Source: Vineibacter terrae (GTDB lineage: Bacteria > Pseudomonadota > Alphaproteobacteria > Reyranellales > Reyranellaceae). Taken from it: a DNA stretch of 64,000 nucleotides. Positions 39,596 to 48,572 of the stretch are shown here, in pieces. The stretch is taken from NCBI RefSeq assembly GCF_008039615.1, contig NZ_VDUZ01000017.1, positions 78,151 to 142,150 of the forward strand, in the 5' to 3' direction. The position numbers were made by a program, and so were the translations under genes. The notes beneath the pieces were generated by a model that made no database searches, was not told the DNA's origin, and worked only from the letters and a program-made list of their open reading frames with translations. Numbering within the stretch: the stretch's first letter is position 1; each line of letters opens with the position of its first letter.

Positions 39596-40330
39596 CTAGC
39601 CACAAATTGTTGTGCTAAGTCGTTGAAGGGTTTCGATAAACCGGTCGCGCGCCGGAGGCAAGGGTTTGTTGTGTGGCCAAAAGACGTGGCGCTCCAGGAA
39701 GTAGCCCGTCAGCTCCAGGCCGGTGAGCACCTCGTCGGTGGCTGCCAGCGTGCGCCGGGCCAGAAAGTCCGGCAGCGCCAGCAGCTTGTCCTTGTAGGGC
39801 TCGCCTGCCGTGCGGCTGACGGCCCGGCCGGTGCGCGGCGAGACGTAGGCCAGATCGTCGCTGGCGCCGGTCGCGGCGCAGCGCTGCAGATCGAGCCCGA
39901 AGCCCAGCTCCTGCAGCAGCCCCAGCTCGAGATGCACGTAGATGGTGGGCCAGCCGGCATGGCCCAGCGCGCCCAGCAGCGCCGCCACGCCCTCGAACAG
40001 CGCCGGGTGCGGCTCGCGCTCGGGCAAGGCGGCGTCGAGCGTGGCGCAGGCGGCCAGCAGGCCGGCCAGCGCCTGTGGATCGTCCAGCGCCCGGGCGGCA
40101 TGGGCCGTCTGCAGCTCGCCCTTGAAGGTGCCGAGCTGATCGGCCAGCCGCGCCCGCCATTCGGCGCGCACCCGGTTGCCCGGCTGCCAGACCGGCCGCT
40201 GCCGCGTCGAGGCGCCGCCATGCACCAGCCCGGCGTGGCGGCCATGCGCAGCGGTCAGCAGCGAGACGATCAGCGCCGACTCGCCATGCGCGCGCGCCGC
40301 CAGCACGATCCCGTCCTCAGTCCACTCCAC
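39596..40330 (-). CDS. recO: DNA repair protein RecO
   Basis: Recombination mediator that works with RecR/RecF to load RecA on SSB-coated gaps. The 244-aa product starts at GTG 40330 ([20 protein letters not shown]) behind GAGG; the open frame upstream is not RecO-like. The N-terminal OB fold carries [20 protein letters not shown], and the helical domain has [20 protein letters not shown] and [16 protein letters not shown], typical of RecO. It forms an apparent two-gene operon with parC, common in alphaproteobacteria (recO-parC). Confidence 0.95.
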   Translation of the reverse strand: MEWTEDGIVLAARAHGESALIVSLLTAAHGRHAGLVHGGASTRQRPVWQPGNRVRAEWRARLADQLGTFKGELQTAHAARALDDPQALAGLLAACATLDAALPEREPHPALFEGVAALLGALGHAGWPTIYVHLELGLLQELGFGLDLQRCAATGASDDLAYVSPRTGRAVSRTAGEPYKDKLLALPDFLARRTLAATDEVLTGLELTGYFLERHVFWPHNKPLPPARDRFIETLQRLSTTICG

Positions 40331-40965
40331 GGAACCTCGCTTTGCGTTGGTGAATCGTTCCCCGGCGGCAGGGCTATCGCATATGGCCCGCTTCCCGTCA
40401 TCCCGAGCGAAGCGAAGGCCCCTGCAGCGTCGATGCCAGGGAACGCCGGCACCAGAACCGAGGGCTCGCCGCGGCGCCGGTCCGTCATGAGAAAAATTTC
40501 CAGCAGCGAAATCAATGACTTGCCGAATCTCGGTCGAAAAAGGGCGTGACGGAAACGTCGAAAATAACGCAAACGCGCCGAGCAGCTCCGGACCACGCCT
40601 TTGAGCGCGTGAAATCTTTCGTTCATGTGGATATCGCGCGCCGCCGCGGACGAGCGCATGTCGCAGAACCCGCACGAGTCGCCGCCTTATGTTATTTTAG
40701 GGGATATCTATATTTGTATCATGACGATGCACAAAAATCAAGTCATTTGATGCAGGTATAAATAGAGACCACGTACAGAATCAGTCGCCATGGTATTGTT
40801 GTTTTGAAATTACCACTCAAGATGATCGTCGGCGCATTCTTCACTGAAATCATGGGATTGCGTGCGTTGCCTGGCATCGAGACACCACGACCGATCTCCC
40901 CGCCTCCGACGGAACGAAAGGCGCCGCCGTTCATCCTGGGCCGACGTGGATCAATCGAGGTCCAA
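40331..40965. other. Gene-poor, partly AT-rich intergenic region
   Basis: No supported gene. It begins with the divergent side of recO, contains a partial copy of the TCATCCCGAGCG repeat at 40397-40420, and becomes clearly AT-rich from about 40680 to 40830 (for example TTATGTTATTTTAGGGGATA). The base composition is foreign to the rest of the window, suggesting decayed acquired DNA. It leads into the two gene remnants downstream. Confidence 0.6.
40397..40420. repeat. Partial copy of dispersed repeat family B
   Basis: GTCATCCCGAGCGAAGCGAA followed by GGCC is one arm of the palindromic repeat seen in full at 45505-45605 and 52522-52606. Only the left arm is recognisable here. Confidence 0.55.
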
Positions 40966-41112
40966 ATGAAAACTGTAACTCTCTCTGTTGCTTCGCATGC
41001 CGACGTGCACGCGCTCCTCAACGCTGGTGTTCTGGAACGCGTGGAAGATGACCGTATCGCCTTCCCCTACGATGCCGTCCATGTCGATTTCACACTGACG
41101 CGGGCAGCATGA
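40966..41112 (+). pseudogene. Remnant of an HVO_A0114-like antitoxin/DNA-binding protein, internally deleted
   Basis: A 48-codon frame from ATG 40966 behind CGAGGTCCAA. It starts MKTVTLSVAS and continues HADVHALLNAGVLERVEDDR then IAFPYDAVHVDFTLTRAA. From memory, the HVO_A0114/HTH family opens with MKTVT-x-SVAS and ends with xDVHALLNAGVLExxEDGRI-FPYDAVHVDF, with roughly 60 residues including most of the helix-turn-helix in between. Here the two ends are joined in frame, so the middle appears deleted. No partner toxin gene is visible. A tiny functional protein cannot be excluded. Confidence 0.5.
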
Positions 41113-41159
41113 CGGAAGAGCGACGTGCATCGCTCAGGCGCCTGATCGATATCGCCCAA

Positions 41160-41290
41160 GCGCGATACGGATAAAGCGCTGCAGTTTCCGGTTCTCTCCG
41201 GGTCATAGACATAGCGATCGATGGTGATCTGGCTGTTGGGCCCGATCGTCAGCAGCACTGTGCCGTCGTTGAACACCAGGTGCGCCCGTC
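41160..41290 (-). pseudogene. Fragment of a FecR-domain protein
   Basis: On the minus strand a stretch of about 40 codons reads LVFNDGTVLLTIGPNSQITI then DRYVYDPERTGNCSALSVSR, the core of the FecR domain (D-x-T-x-x-x-GP-x-S-x-x-x-x-D-x-x-VYDP). The sequence before and after in the same frame does not look like FecR, and the frame ends soon after, so this is an internal fragment. It lies next to the deleted antitoxin-like gene. Confidence 0.4.
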
Positions 41291-41391
41291 GCTGGCTGTG
41301 GTGCGGATCGCTTCGTTGGCGAACAGGCCAGGGCAATTTTCTATTCCTATGGCGAGATAAAGTTATGTGCGTCATCCCTTGAGTTCATTTA

Positions 41392-41407
41392 GATGATGAT
41401 CATCATC
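41392..41407. promoter_or_regulatory. 16-bp perfect palindrome before thiolase gene
   Basis: GATGATGATCATCATC is a perfect palindrome centred 35 bases upstream of the thiolase ATG and ending 28 bases before it. Position and symmetry suit an operator for a dimeric repressor, but it is built from GAT/ATC triplets and could be simple-sequence DNA. Confidence 0.4.
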
Positions 41408-41434
41408 AATACGCACTGGCAAGGATGACGTGAC

Positions 41435-42592
41435 ATGCGACAGGCTGTGATCGCGGGCTATGTCCGCACCCCGTTCCATTTCGCGCGCAAGGGCGCCCTG
41501 ATCGGCGTGCGGCCCGACGACCTCGCGGCGATGGTGGTCAAGGCCGTGGTCGAGCGCGCCGGCGTGGCGCCCCAGACCATCGAGGACGTGCTGATGGGCT
41601 GCGCCTATCCGGAAGCCGAGCAGGGCAACAATATCGCGCGCATCGCCGTCCTGCTGGCCGGGCTGCCGCTGTCGATCGGCGGCGGCACGGTGAACCGGTT
41701 CTGCGGCTCGTCCATGACCGCCATCCACATCGCCGCCGGCCAGATCGCGATCGGGGCCGGCGACGCCTTCATCTGCGCCGGTGTCGAATCCATGACCCGG
41801 GTGCCGCAGGGCGGCTTCAACTTCTCGCCCAATCCGCGCTTCCGCCGGCGCGACAACCCTGACGCCGAGCTGATGACCGAGGCCTATATCGCCATGGGCG
41901 AGACGGCCGAGAACGTGGCCAGCCAGTACCAGATCACGCGGCTGGAGCAGGAGAAGCTCGGCCTGGCCTCACAGCGCAAGGCGGCCGCGGCGCAGGAAGC
42001 GGGCCGCCTGAAGGACGAGATCACGCCGGTGGCCACGCCGGACGGCGTGGTCGATGTCGACGGCTGCATCCGGCCCCACACCACGCTGGAGGGGCTGGCC
42101 GGCCTCAAGCCGGCCTTCCGGTCCGACGGGACCGTCACGGCCGGCACGGCATCGCCGCTCACCGACGGCGCGGCCGCCGTCCTGGTGTGCGCGCAGGACT
42201 ACGCCGCGGCGCATGGCCTGGCGGTGCTGGCCCGGGTGCGGGCCGTCGCGGTCGCGGGATGCCCGCCGGAGATCATGGGCATGGGGCCCGTGCCGGCGAC
42301 ACGCAAGGCGCTGGCGCGGGCCGGCCTCACGATCGATGACATCGACATCGTCGAGATCAACGAGGCGTTCGGCAGCCAGGCCGTCGCCTGCCTGCGCGAG
42401 CTCGGCATCCCGCACGAGAAGGTCAACATCGACGGCGGCGCCATCGCCATCGGCCATCCCCTGGGCGCCACCGGCGCGCGGATCACCGGCAAGGCCGCCC
42501 AGCCCCTCAAGCGCGAGGGCAAGCGCTTCGCGCTGTCCACACAGTGCATCGGCGGCGGCCAGGGCGTCGCCACCATCCTGGAAGCGGTCTGA
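41435..42592 (+). CDS. Acetyl-CoA C-acyltransferase (thiolase)
   Basis: A 385-aa thiolase that cleaves 3-ketoacyl-CoA or condenses two acyl-CoAs. The start is ATG 41435 behind AAGGA. The nucleophilic Cys is in GGTVNRFCGSSMTAIHIAAG (near residue 90), the first His in NIDGGAIAIGHPLGATGARI, and the second Cys in ALSTQCIGGGQGVATI. Short internal loops suggest the degradative FadA type rather than PhaA, but substrate length is not readable. It is followed 5 bases later by the efflux genes, so the three may be cotranscribed. That pairing is unusual. Confidence 0.92.
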   Translation: MRQAVIAGYVRTPFHFARKGALIGVRPDDLAAMVVKAVVERAGVAPQTIEDVLMGCAYPEAEQGNNIARIAVLLAGLPLSIGGGTVNRFCGSSMTAIHIAAGQIAIGAGDAFICAGVESMTRVPQGGFNFSPNPRFRRRDNPDAELMTEAYIAMGETAENVASQYQITRLEQEKLGLASQRKAAAAQEAGRLKDEITPVATPDGVVDVDGCIRPHTTLEGLAGLKPAFRSDGTVTAGTASPLTDGAAAVLVCAQDYAAAHGLAVLARVRAVAVAGCPPEIMGMGPVPATRKALARAGLTIDDIDIVEINEAFGSQAVACLRELGIPHEKVNIDGGAIAIGHPLGATGARITGKAAQPLKREGKRFALSTQCIGGGQGVATILEAV

Positions 42593-42597
42593 CCACC

Positions 42598-43830
42598 ATG
42601 AGCGAAGCGGCTGTCCTGCAATCCGGCCAGCGCATCCGGATTGTCGACGATGATCCCCCGCCGGCGATGCGCGCCGTCCCGGCGCCGGCGCGCACCGACC
42701 CCGGCGACACGCCACCTGCCGACAAGGGACCTGCGCCCAGCGAGCGCGAGGCCCCTTCTGCCACCACCCCATCCCGCCGGCGCCGGTCCGCGCGCCGGCT
42801 AGGGCTGGCCGGCGCCGCGCTCGTCGTCGGCCTGGGCGCTGCCTGGCAAGCCCACCACTGGTGGACGGTCGGCCGCTTCTTCGAGAGCACCGACGATGCC
42901 TATGTCGGCGGCGAGATCACGGTCGTGGCGCCCAAGGTCGCGGGCTTCATCGCCGAGGTCGTCGTCACCGACAACCAGGCGGTCCGCGCCGGCGATCTGC
43001 TGGTGAAGCTCGATGACCGCGACTATCGCGCGGCGCTGGCGAAGGCCAAGGCGGCCGTCGCCCGGCAGCAGGCGTCGCTGCTGAATCTCGACGCCACGCG
43101 CCGGTTGCAGCTGGCGGTCATCGCCCAGGCCCGCGCCGTGATCGACGCCACCGACGCCGAGATCGTGTGGACCCGTGACGACCAGGTGCGCTACCGCCAG
43201 CTCGCGGCCACGGCCGCAGCGTCCGTGCAGCTCGCGCAGAAGGCGGACTCCGCCTACAAGCAGGCGATGGCCGCGGGCGAGAAGGCCCGCGCATCGCTGG
43301 AGGCGGCGCAGCACCAGCTCGACGTGATCGATGCCCAGAAGCAGCAGGCGCGCGCGGCGCTGGCCGGCGCACGCGCCGAGCGTGACATCGCCCGGCTCAA
43401 CCTCAGCTACACCGAGCTGCGGGCGCCGGTCGACGGCACGGTGGGCAACCGCAGCGCGCGGCGCGGCGCCTTCGCGTCGGTGGGCGCGCAGCTGCTGTCG
43501 ATCGTCCCGGCACAGGGCCTGTGGGTCGACGCCAACTACAAGGAGAACCAACTGGCCCACATCCGGCCGGGCCAGCCGGTCACGATCGCGGCCGATGTGC
43601 TGCCGGGCCAGGTCTTCCACGGCCGTGTCGTCAGCCTGGCGCCGGCGACGGGCGCCCGCTTCAGCGTGCTGCCGCCGGAGAACGCCACCGGCAACTTCAC
43701 CAAGATCGTGCAGCGCGTGCCGGTGCGCATCGAGCTCGAGGGCGACGCGGCCGTCCTGGGCCGGCTGCGGCCCGGCCTGTCGGTCACCGCCGATGTCGAC
43801 GGGCGCGTCGCGACGGATGACAGGTCGTGA
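42598..43830 (+). CDS. HlyD/EmrA-type membrane fusion protein
   Basis: A 410-aa periplasmic adaptor of an MFS-driven tripartite efflux pump. A long Pro/Arg-rich cytoplasmic tail (residues 1-66) precedes one membrane span (about 68-86). The lipoyl/barrel-sandwich begins ESTDDAYVGGEITVVAPKVA, a coiled coil runs roughly 140-270 (rich in Ala/Gln/Lys), and the second lipoyl half is LNLSYTELRAPVDGTVGNRS. This is the EmrA layout. GTGA overlap (4 bases) with the DHA2 transporter downstream. Confidence 0.92.
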   Translation: MSEAAVLQSGQRIRIVDDDPPPAMRAVPAPARTDPGDTPPADKGPAPSEREAPSATTPSRRRRSARRLGLAGAALVVGLGAAWQAHHWWTVGRFFESTDDAYVGGEITVVAPKVAGFIAEVVVTDNQAVRAGDLLVKLDDRDYRAALAKAKAAVARQQASLLNLDATRRLQLAVIAQARAVIDATDAEIVWTRDDQVRYRQLAATAAASVQLAQKADSAYKQAMAAGEKARASLEAAQHQLDVIDAQKQQARAALAGARAERDIARLNLSYTELRAPVDGTVGNRSARRGAFASVGAQLLSIVPAQGLWVDANYKENQLAHIRPGQPVTIAADVLPGQVFHGRVVSLAPATGARFSVLPPENATGNFTKIVQRVPVRIELEGDAAVLGRLRPGLSVTADVDGRVATDDRS

Positions 43831-45425
43831 GCGCCGCCGCCGTCGCGGCGCGCGGGGTCGCGGCGCCTGCCGCGGCGCCGCCGACCTCGGCGAAGGTCGT
43901 GGCCTTCGCCACGATGTGCGTCGGCTTCTTCATCGCGCTGCTGGACATCCAGATCGTCTCGGCGTCGCTGCAGGACATCGGTGGCGGCCTCTCGGCCGGC
44001 GCCGACGAGACTACCTGGGTGCAGACCAGCTACCTGATCGCCGAGATCATCGTCATCCCGCTGTCCGGCTGGCTGTCGCGGGTGATGTCGACGCGCTGGC
44101 TGTTCTGCGCCTCGGCGGTCGGCTTCACCGCCACCAGCCTGCTGTGCGGCTGGGCCTGGAACATCGAGAGCATGATCGCCTTCCGCGCCCTGCAGGGCTT
44201 CCTCGGCGGCTCGATGATCCCGACGGTGTTCACCACCGCCTTCATCTACTTCGAAGGCCAGCAGCGCGTGATCGCGGCGGCGACGATCGGCGCCATCGCC
44301 TCGCTGGCGCCGACCCTGGGCCCGACCATCGGCGGCTGGCTCACCGACAACTATTCCTGGCACTGGCTGTTCTTCGTGAACCTGGTGCCCGGCATCTTCG
44401 TCGCCGTGGTGGTGCCGATGCTGGTGAGGATCGACAAGCCCGATCTGTCGCTGCTGCGCGGTGCGGACTACGTCGGCATGATCCTGATGGCGCTGTTCCT
44501 CGGCTGCCTGGAGTACACGCTCGAGGAAGGGGCGCGCTGGGACTGGTTCGGCGACGACACAATCCGCGCCACGGCCTGGATCGCTGGCGCCGCCGGCGTC
44601 GCCTTCATCTGGCGCAGCCTCACCTATGGCCAGCCGGTCGTCGACCTGCGCGCGCTCAGGAACCTGAACTTCGCGCTGGGCTGCTTCTTTTCATTCGTCA
44701 CCGGCATCGGCATCTTCGCCACCATCTACCTCACGCCGCTGTTCCTGGGGCGCGTGCGCGGGTTCAGCGCCCTGCAGATCGGGCTGGCGATCTTCTCGAC
44801 CGGCGTGTTCCAGATCCTGTCCATCCCGGTCTACGCCTGGTTCGCCCGCCGCTTCGACCTGCGCTGGCTGCTGATGTTCGGCATGGCCTGCTTCGCGCTC
44901 AGCATGTGGAACTTCACCCCCATCACCCATGACTGGGGATGGGAGGAGCTGCTGCCGCCGCAGGCGTTGCGCGGCTTCGCGCAGCAGTTCGCGGCGGCGC
45001 CGGCCATCACGCTGACCCTGGGCGGCCTGGCGCCGGCGCGGCTGAAGCTGGCCTCGGGCCTCTTCAACCTGATGCGCAACCTCGGCGGCGCCATCGGCAT
45101 CGCGGCCTGCGCCACGATCCTGAACGACCGCGCCAACCTACATTTCCTGCGGCTCGCCGAGCATCTGAACACGGCCAACCCGGCCGCGACCGACCTGCTG
45201 CAGCGGCTGGAGGCGACGGCCGCCGCGGCCGCCGGCGGCGATGCGCAGCAGGGCCATGTGGCGGCGCTGAAGCTGCTGTGGTCGCTGACCTGGCGCGAGG
45301 CGCAGACGCTGACCTACGCCGATGCGTTCATGGCCATCATGGCCTGCTTCATCGTCGCCACCGTCATGGTGCCGCTGATGCGCAAGGTCGTGCCGCCGAA
45401 GGCACCACCGGCCGACGCGCACTGA
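43827..45425 (+). CDS. DHA2-family MFS efflux transporter (EmrB/QacA type)
   Basis: A 532-aa, 14-span proton-driven drug exporter. It starts at GTG 43827 inside the adaptor's stop. Motif A-like and DHA2 features include MCVGFFIALLDIQIVSASLQ, DETTWVQTSYLIAEIIVIPL, and motif C around ASLAPTLGPTIGGWLTDNYS. With the adaptor it makes an EmrAB-like pump needing an outer-membrane TolC, not encoded here. Substrates may be hydrophobic drugs or fatty/aromatic acids. The N-terminal tail is Ala-rich. Confidence 0.93.
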   Translation: MSAAAVAARGVAAPAAAPPTSAKVVAFATMCVGFFIALLDIQIVSASLQDIGGGLSAGADETTWVQTSYLIAEIIVIPLSGWLSRVMSTRWLFCASAVGFTATSLLCGWAWNIESMIAFRALQGFLGGSMIPTVFTTAFIYFEGQQRVIAAATIGAIASLAPTLGPTIGGWLTDNYSWHWLFFVNLVPGIFVAVVVPMLVRIDKPDLSLLRGADYVGMILMALFLGCLEYTLEEGARWDWFGDDTIRATAWIAGAAGVAFIWRSLTYGQPVVDLRALRNLNFALGCFFSFVTGIGIFATIYLTPLFLGRVRGFSALQIGLAIFSTGVFQILSIPVYAWFARRFDLRWLLMFGMACFALSMWNFTPITHDWGWEELLPPQALRGFAQQFAAAPAITLTLGGLAPARLKLASGLFNLMRNLGGAIGIAACATILNDRANLHFLRLAEHLNTANPAATDLLQRLEATAAAAAGGDAQQGHVAALKLLWSLTWREAQTLTYADAFMAIMACFIVATVMVPLMRKVVPPKAPPADAH

Positions 45426-45504
45426 CTTGGGCACGTTCATGACCGAAGCTTCCAGAGGCTATTGAGAACTAGCACCGACTATCGGTGGAAGGTGAGTCGT
45501 GACT

Positions 45505-45605
45505 GTCATCCCGAGCGCCCCTTCGACAGGCTCAGGAGAGGGATCTCGTGCGAATGGCGCACTGTGCGTCCCACGCGGGAGATCCCTCGCTTCGCTCGGG
45601 ATGAC
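45505..45605. repeat. Dispersed palindromic repeat, family B, full copy
   Basis: The left arm GTCATCCCGAGCG and right arm CGCTCGGGATGAC are reverse complements, and a second pair (GAGGGATCTC, GAGATCCCTC) lies inside, enclosing about 50 bases including GAATGGCGCACTGTGCG. The element fills most of the gap between the efflux transporter and the convergent CoA-transferase. The same arms occur at 52522-52606 in full, and in part at 40397 and 51354. Confidence 0.75.
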
Positions 45606-45646
45606 GGATGTATCAGCGACCTGCGCTTCCCAGCTCTACGATGCCG

Positions 45647-48232
45647 TCACACGACACCAGCCGCGCGCAGCTCGGCCACCTGCTCGGCTGTCATGCCGAG
45701 AACCGACGAGAGAACGCGCTGGGTATCCTCGCCGTAGTTGGGACCGGAGCGGCCGAGCATCCCGCCGGCGTAGGCCGGGCTGCGGTCGAGGCGCGCAGGG
45801 AAGCCCTTCACCGGCCAGGTGCCGAGCTCGGTTTGCGGCAACTCGACCAGCCACTCCAAATGGCGAAGCTGGGGATCCCTTTCGTAGCGGTCCTCGGCCG
45901 TCTGGCAGATTCCGGCCGGGACCCCTGCGGCCTGCAGACGGTCCATGAGGTCCGCCCCGTCGAAAGCGCCCGTGGCGCGGGAAATCAGGTCATCGAGAGC
46001 GTCTTCGTTCGCGCGCCGGTTCGACAATCCGTCGAACCGCGGATCGTCGAGCCACTCGGGATGGCCGAGCTCGGTGGCGACCGCTCGCCACTGCTCGTCG
46101 GTGAAGGCGGCGATCGCGATCCAGCTGTCCTCGCCTCGTGTCGGGTAAGCGCCATGCGGCGCGGCGAGCCGATAGGGCGACCGGTTGCCGTATCGCGACC
46201 AGCGGCGGCCATTGACCGAGTGATCGAGAATTGCAGTTCCTGTCAGGAAGATGCCGACCTCCGCCTGCGAGGCGTCGACGTGACAGCCACGGCCCGTCGT
46301 GGCCCGCCGATAGAGCGCGGCGAGCGCCGCCGTCGCCATGTTGTACGCGCCGAACCAGTCGAGATAGGAGTAGCCGATGCCGGCGGGCGGACGGGGTTCG
46401 GGCAAGCCGGACATGTCGCTGATGCCACTGAATGCCTGCGCTGTCGGGCCGAAGGCACGGGCCCGACCATAGACGCCGTGCTGGCCGAACCCCGACTGCT
46501 GGAGATAGATGATGCCGGGATTGAGCTCGCGCAGGCGATCGTAGCCCAGTCCCATCCGGTCCATCGTTCCCGGCGAATAGCCCTCGAGCACCACGTCGGC
46601 ACTGCGGATGAGATCCTCCAAGATCCGCTTGCCCTCGGGCTTCTTCAGGTCGAGCGATATCGCGAGCTTGCCGGCGTTGATCTCCATGAAGGAACCGCTG
46701 CGATTGAGCCCGTCTCGCGGCGGCATCGGCATCGTGTCCGTGGCAGCCTGCCGCTCGGCGCGTCCGCCGACCGGACAAGCCGCCGGACCGAAGCGCATGC
46801 CATCGGCGCGCGACTCGTGCTCGACCTTGATCACCTCGGCGCCCAGCGCAGCGAGGTAGCGTCCCGCGCCGGCGCTGGCGAGCATCCAGCCGAGATCGAC
46901 GACACGGACTCCAGAAAGCGCGAAGGGCTTCCCTGTGGGGCCTGCCCTGGTCGACCCGCGGGCCAGGCCGCAATCGGGCGACAGCGACGGCACGCTTCGC
47001 GGCGCCGCCCACTCCTCGACGACCGAACGCGTGTGCTCGCCCAGCCTCGGCGGTCGTTGCGCCGATACCGCCCAGGGTGCATCGGAACTGTACCAGCGGG
47101 CAGCAACATAGGTGTACGAAGCGCCGCTATCCGGGTGCGGCACGCTGGCGAAGATGCCTCGCTGAATGTAGTGCGGATCGCGGGCATTCTCCTCGGGCCG
47201 CCGCACGGGCGCCCACGGCAGCCCGTTGTCCTGCCCGTCGCGCCACAGGTCGGCATCGAAATCCAGGCTGGCAGCAAGGCGATCGACCAGCTTGCCGACC
47301 CTGGCCTCCGTTTCCGCATCCAGCCGGCCCAGCTTGCCGAGGCCTTCGTCCATGCCATGCTTGGCAAGAACCGAGATGGTGCCCAGCAGCGCGTCCGAGG
47401 AGTAGGTCGCCGTGGCGCGCAGATAGGTGCGGTACGGCAGGAGATAGCGTCCGTCCCGGGTCTGCGCGAGCGCCGGCAGGCTCGCCGACGTCATCGAATG
47501 CCGGCACGTCTGTCGAAAGTGGCGCTGCCGCAGGAATATCCAGTTCGGCAGGTCGCTCTCGGTATTCATGCTGACCGCCTCGTGGATGCTGAGGGACAGA
47601 AGCTGCCCCTCGCCTGTCCGCAGCCGATGCGCGAGAGCGCCGATCAGCGCGATCACGCTCATCTCGCCGGAAATGTGGTAGGCATGCCACATCTGCGGCG
47701 CGATGGGAGGCGTGTCGTAGCGGCCGGACGAATCGGAGTCGTAGCCGCAGTTCATCATGACGCCGCCCAGCGCCAAATGAACGAGATCGCTGCCTTTGAA
47801 ATCGGCCCACGGGCCGGTATCCCCGAACGGGCTGATCCGCAGATAGATCAATCGCGGATTGGCTGATCGCAATCGTTCGAAGGCGAGGTTCCGGTCTGCA
47901 AGGTATCCCCGCGGACGCGCATCCAGCACGATGTCGGCTGCGGACGCGAGCCGCAGGAACGACTCCTGCCCGTCGGGCTTGTCGAGATCGACGACGATGC
48001 TGCGCTTGCCGAAATTGTAGTGCCAGAAATGCAGGCTCTCCTCCGGCGACGGCACATCCCCGCGGAACGGTCCGATTCGCCTCGTGGCTTCGCCTTCCGG
48101 AGGCTCGACCTTCACGACATCGGCGCCCAGGCCTGCGAGCACCCGGCCGGCATACTCTCCCATCTCGTCTGCAAGCTCGAGCACCCGGATGCCGTGGAGA
48201 TAAGCACCCTCGTTCCGGCCAGTGTCCGCCAT
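45647..48232 (-). CDS. Double-domain family III (CaiB/Frc) CoA-transferase
   Basis: An 861-aa protein made of two family III CoA-transferase modules, residues 10-410 and 438-860; single-module enzymes are about 400 aa. The start is ATG 48232 (MADTGRNEGAYLHGIRVLEL) behind GGTGAGG. The catalytic Asp (Asp169 of formyl-CoA transferase) is present in module 2 as Asp653 (GRGCHVDASQAEVG), but the aligned position in module 1 is Ser213 (GEGQLLSLSIHEAV). So module 1 may be structural or inactive. Both have the domain opening (VLAGLGADVVKVEPPEG; YLAALGAEVIKVEH). Family III dimers are interlinked rings, and fusion may fix an asymmetric pair. The acyl donor is unknown. Confidence 0.88.
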   Translation of the reverse strand: MADTGRNEGAYLHGIRVLELADEMGEYAGRVLAGLGADVVKVEPPEGEATRRIGPFRGDVPSPEESLHFWHYNFGKRSIVVDLDKPDGQESFLRLASAADIVLDARPRGYLADRNLAFERLRSANPRLIYLRISPFGDTGPWADFKGSDLVHLALGGVMMNCGYDSDSSGRYDTPPIAPQMWHAYHISGEMSVIALIGALAHRLRTGEGQLLSLSIHEAVSMNTESDLPNWIFLRQRHFRQTCRHSMTSASLPALAQTRDGRYLLPYRTYLRATATYSSDALLGTISVLAKHGMDEGLGKLGRLDAETEARVGKLVDRLAASLDFDADLWRDGQDNGLPWAPVRRPEENARDPHYIQRGIFASVPHPDSGASYTYVAARWYSSDAPWAVSAQRPPRLGEHTRSVVEEWAAPRSVPSLSPDCGLARGSTRAGPTGKPFALSGVRVVDLGWMLASAGAGRYLAALGAEVIKVEHESRADGMRFGPAACPVGGRAERQAATDTMPMPPRDGLNRSGSFMEINAGKLAISLDLKKPEGKRILEDLIRSADVVLEGYSPGTMDRMGLGYDRLRELNPGIIYLQQSGFGQHGVYGRARAFGPTAQAFSGISDMSGLPEPRPPAGIGYSYLDWFGAYNMATAALAALYRRATTGRGCHVDASQAEVGIFLTGTAILDHSVNGRRWSRYGNRSPYRLAAPHGAYPTRGEDSWIAIAAFTDEQWRAVATELGHPEWLDDPRFDGLSNRRANEDALDDLISRATGAFDGADLMDRLQAAGVPAGICQTAEDRYERDPQLRHLEWLVELPQTELGTWPVKGFPARLDRSPAYAGGMLGRSGPNYGEDTQRVLSSVLGMTAEQVAELRAAGVV

Positions 48233-48572
48233 GCGCCTCACCTTCCTCGACCTTTGTCTGCCCGGATATGTCGCCCGCGTCGCGGCCCGGCGACAAGTGG
48301 CAAAGCAAGCATGGCAGCTCACGGCTGGAAGCGCGCCAGTGTCGGCGTCGAGGCCGACGTGCATGACCGCGCGGCTCCTGCCGCGCTCGTCGTCTTGTCG
48401 GAGGCGATACCATGAGCGCGCCGGGAGGCGCGTGGTCCGGCACGGCACACGCCGACATGCGTCAAAGTCGGCGGCTCTGCGCAGCCGGCCCGGGTGCCGG
48501 TGGAAGAGCAGCTTCTTTTTCGCGAGCACGGCAGGGCCTCGCCGGGCGGCGTTCCGTCCCGACGCAGGGCCC
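48233..48572. other. Intergenic gap without a supported gene
   Basis: These 340 bases lie between the CoA-transferase start and the glycosyltransferase stop, both on the minus strand. I see no gene, repeat or terminator. The CoA-transferase promoter presumably lies near 48240-48330 but no good boxes were found. Confidence 0.5.

Noticed and set aside
37434..39599. 721-codon plus-strand open frame
   Set aside because: Entirely antisense to parC, with a compositionally biased translation and no recognisable domain.
36361..40330. Possible bacitracin/quinolone resistance island from uppP and parC
   Set aside because: Both are normal core genes with standard neighbours; there is no resistance determinant.
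45608..47866. 752-codon plus-strand open frame
   Set aside because: Antisense to the double CoA-transferase, whose domains are clear on the minus strand.
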